DNA of 64,000 nucleotides. Source: Gallaecimonas sp. GXIMD4217. GTDB lineage: Bacteria; Pseudomonadota; Gammaproteobacteria; Enterobacterales; Gallaecimonadaceae. The number at the start of each line of letters is the position of its first letter. The first letter of the stretch is position 1. Of the stretch, positions 62,597 through 64,000 are shown piece after piece. The position numbers were made by a program, and so were the translations under genes. Location: positions 1,860,870 through 1,924,869 of the forward strand of contig NZ_CP149925.1 in the NCBI RefSeq assembly GCF_038087665.1. The letters are read 5' to 3'. A model generated the notes under the pieces. The model made no database searches, was not told the DNA's origin, and saw nothing but the letters and a program-made list of their open reading frames with translations.

Positions 62597-64000
62597 TCAG
62601 GCGTTGGTGCGCACCCTGGCCACGGCGTCCAGCCAGCCCCGGTAGTCCCCGTCGCGCCGCTCGGGGGCCAATTGGCACTGGAAACGGGCATCCTCCTGCC
62701 ACAGAGTGGCCAACTCCGCCAGGGAGTCGAACAGCCCCGCCTGCAGGCCGGCCAGGTAGGCCACGCCCAGGGCCGTGGTCTCGTTGATCTGGGCCCTGGC
62801 CACATCTACCCCCAGGGTGTCGGCCAGCAGCTGGCAGAAATGGTCGTTGGCCACCATGCCGCCGTCCACCCGCAGGCCACGCAGCTCGTTGTGCCCTTCC
62901 CTGGTCATGGCCTCCATCAGATCCCGGCTCTGGAAGCACACCGACTGCAAGGTGGCGGCGACGATCTCGTTGATGCCGGTGTCCCGGGTCAGGCCGAAGA
63001 TGGCGCCCCTGGCGTCCGGATCCCAGTAGGGCGCGCCCAGGCCGGTGAAGGCCGGCACCATGTAGACATTGTGCTCGCCGGCGCCCCTGGCCAGGGCCTC
63101 GGTCTCGCTGGCGTGGCCGAACAGCCCGAGGCCGTCCCTGAGCCACTGCACGGCGGCGCCGGCCACGAAGATGGCGCCTTCCAGGGCATAGGTCACCCGG
63201 CCGTTCAGGCGGTAGCCGACCGTGGTCAGCAGCCGGTGCCGGGAGCGCACCGGGGTGGTGCCGGTGTTCATCACCATGAAGCAGCCGGTGCCGTAGGTGC
63301 TCTTGACCATGCCGGGCTCGAAACAGGCCTGGCCCACCAGGGCCGCCTGCTGGTCGCCGGCCACGGCGCAGATGGGGATGGCCGCGCCAAGCAGCGCCGG
63401 ATCCGTTGCGCCGAAGTCGGCGGCGCAGTCCAGCACCTCGGGCAGCAGCGACTTGGGCACGCCATAGAGGGCCAGCAGCTCTTCGTCCCAGCACTGCCCA
63501 TGGATATTGAACAGGCCGGTCCGGGAGGCGTTGGTGGCGTCCGTGGCGTGGACGCGGCCGCCGGTCAGCTGCCACAGCAGCCAGCTGTCGACGGTGCCGA
63601 AGGCCAGCTCGCCCCGTTCGGCCCTGTCCCTGGCCCCCGGCACCTGGTCCAGGATCCAGGCCACCTTGGTGGCGGAGAAGTAAGGGTCCAGCAGCAGGCC
63701 GGTCTTGTCGGTGACCAGGGCCTCATGGCCCTGGGCCTTGAGTTCGGCGCAGCGCTCGGCGGTGCGCCTGTCCTGCCAGACGATGGCCGGATAGAGGGGC
63801 TCGCCCGTGGCCCTGTCCCAGATCAGGGTGGTTTCCCGCTGGTTGGTGATGCCGATGGCGAGGATGTCCCCGGCGTCGAGACGGGCCTTCTTGAGGGCTT
63901 CACGGCAGACCTGCAGGGTGCTCTGCCAGAGGTCGGTCGGACTGTGCTCCACCCAGCCGTCCCTGGGGTAGTGCTGGGCGAACGCCTGCTGGGCCTGCCA
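62597..64000 (-). CDS. glpK: Glycerol kinase (5' end beyond window)
   Basis: The minus-strand frame runs past 64000, giving 467 codons plus a stop; full-length GlpK is about 500. FGGY-family signatures include '[20 protein letters not shown]', '[20 protein letters not shown]', '[15 protein letters not shown]' and '[20 protein letters not shown]'. It phosphorylates glycerol to glycerol-3-phosphate. A GTG at 63952 is internal because 'DGWVEHSP' continues upstream in frame. Confidence 0.97.
   Translation of the reverse strand, partial: WQAQQAFAQHYPRDGWVEHSPTDLWQSTLQVCREALKKARLDAGDILAIGITNQRETTLIWDRATGEPLYPAIVWQDRRTAERCAELKAQGHEALVTDKTGLLLDPYFSATKVAWILDQVPGARDRAERGELAFGTVDSWLLWQLTGGRVHATDATNASRTGLFNIHGQCWDEELLALYGVPKSLLPEVLDCAADFGATDPALLGAAIPICAVAGDQQAALVGQACFEPGMVKSTYGTGCFMVMNTGTTPVRSRHRLLTTVGYRLNGRVTYALEGAIFVAGAAVQWLRDGLGLFGHASETEALARGAGEHNVYMVPAFTGLGAPYWDPDARGAIFGLTRDTGINEIVAATLQSVCFQSRDLMEAMTREGHNELRGLRVDGGMVANDHFCQLLADTLGVDVARAQINETTALGVAYLAGLQAGLFDSLAELATLWQEDARFQCQLAPERRDGDYRGWLDAVARVRTNA

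Overview
This is a GC-rich window (apart from one AT-rich patch near 57.2-58.2 kb) from a gammaproteobacterial chromosome. Supporting genes are a full-length HrpA helicase, RimO, RNase II, exonuclease I (SbcB), SixA, FabV, the UbiT/UbiU/UbiV set, MtfA, ZntB, fumarase C, GlpK, and three initiator tRNA genes that by eye match the E. coli sequence. The mix (FabV, UbiTUV, secreted M4 and S8 proteases with T2SS-style C-terminal domains, PagL, several c-di-GMP enzymes) suits a free-living marine or soil Gallaecimonas/Alteromonadales/Aeromonadales-like bacterium; the genus is an inference. I see no transposase, integrase, phage gene or CRISPR array.

Layout. 0-9 kb: aldo/keto reductase (cut by the left edge), SDR, a flavodoxin-reductase-like protein, two small envelope proteins, an ankyrin protein and hrpA. 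9-12.5 kb: a lipoprotein and a subtilisin-type protease, a CBS protein and mtfA. 12.5-17.4 kb: fumC-zntB, an acetyltransferase-like gene overlapping a frameshifted 2OG-Fe(II) oxygenase, and a solute-binding protein. 17.4-25 kb: glycerophosphodiesterase, fabV, a GST with an unknown C-terminal extension, isoaspartyl peptidase, acyl-CoA synthetase. 25-31 kb: a tandem triplet of tRNA-fMet genes with a strong stable-RNA promoter, an MHYT-(GGDEF)-EAL protein, a Bcr/CflA exporter, GNAT, MAPEG, and an unusual membrane-anchored winged-helix protein with a C-terminal receiver domain. 31-42 kb: lipoproteins, a GNAT-nitrilase fusion, rnb, a second CBS protein, a beta-lactamase-fold hydrolase, a phosphotransferase, sixA, rimO. 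42-50 kb: a TPR-diguanylate cyclase, ubiT divergent from ubiUV (O2-independent ubiquinone hydroxylation), an M4 metalloprotease, a PagL-type lipid A deacylase, a DUF2797 protein. 50-56 kb: a heavy-metal RND pump and adaptor with a His-rich secreted protein but no outer-membrane factor, and a LysR regulator. 56-60 kb is the accessory patch: a lone intrinsic terminator suggesting a small RNA, an AT-rich frameshifted secreted-protein gene lying between a GNAT gene and a duplicated fragment of its 3' end, and a RES-Xre toxin-antitoxin pair. 60-64 kb: sbcB, a coupled DUF4124-like/M23 peptidase pair, and glpK (cut by the right edge).

Most genes are housekeeping or single-gene envelope functions with tight convergent 3' overlaps and clear intrinsic terminators. 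The best leads for new biology are the winged-helix/TM/receiver protein (30141-30977), the GNAT-tail-flanked AT-rich insertion (57105-58601) with its A7 frameshift, the orphan terminator at 56379-56404, and the incomplete metal RND operon with an atypical charge-relay motif and an upstream 17-bp palindrome.
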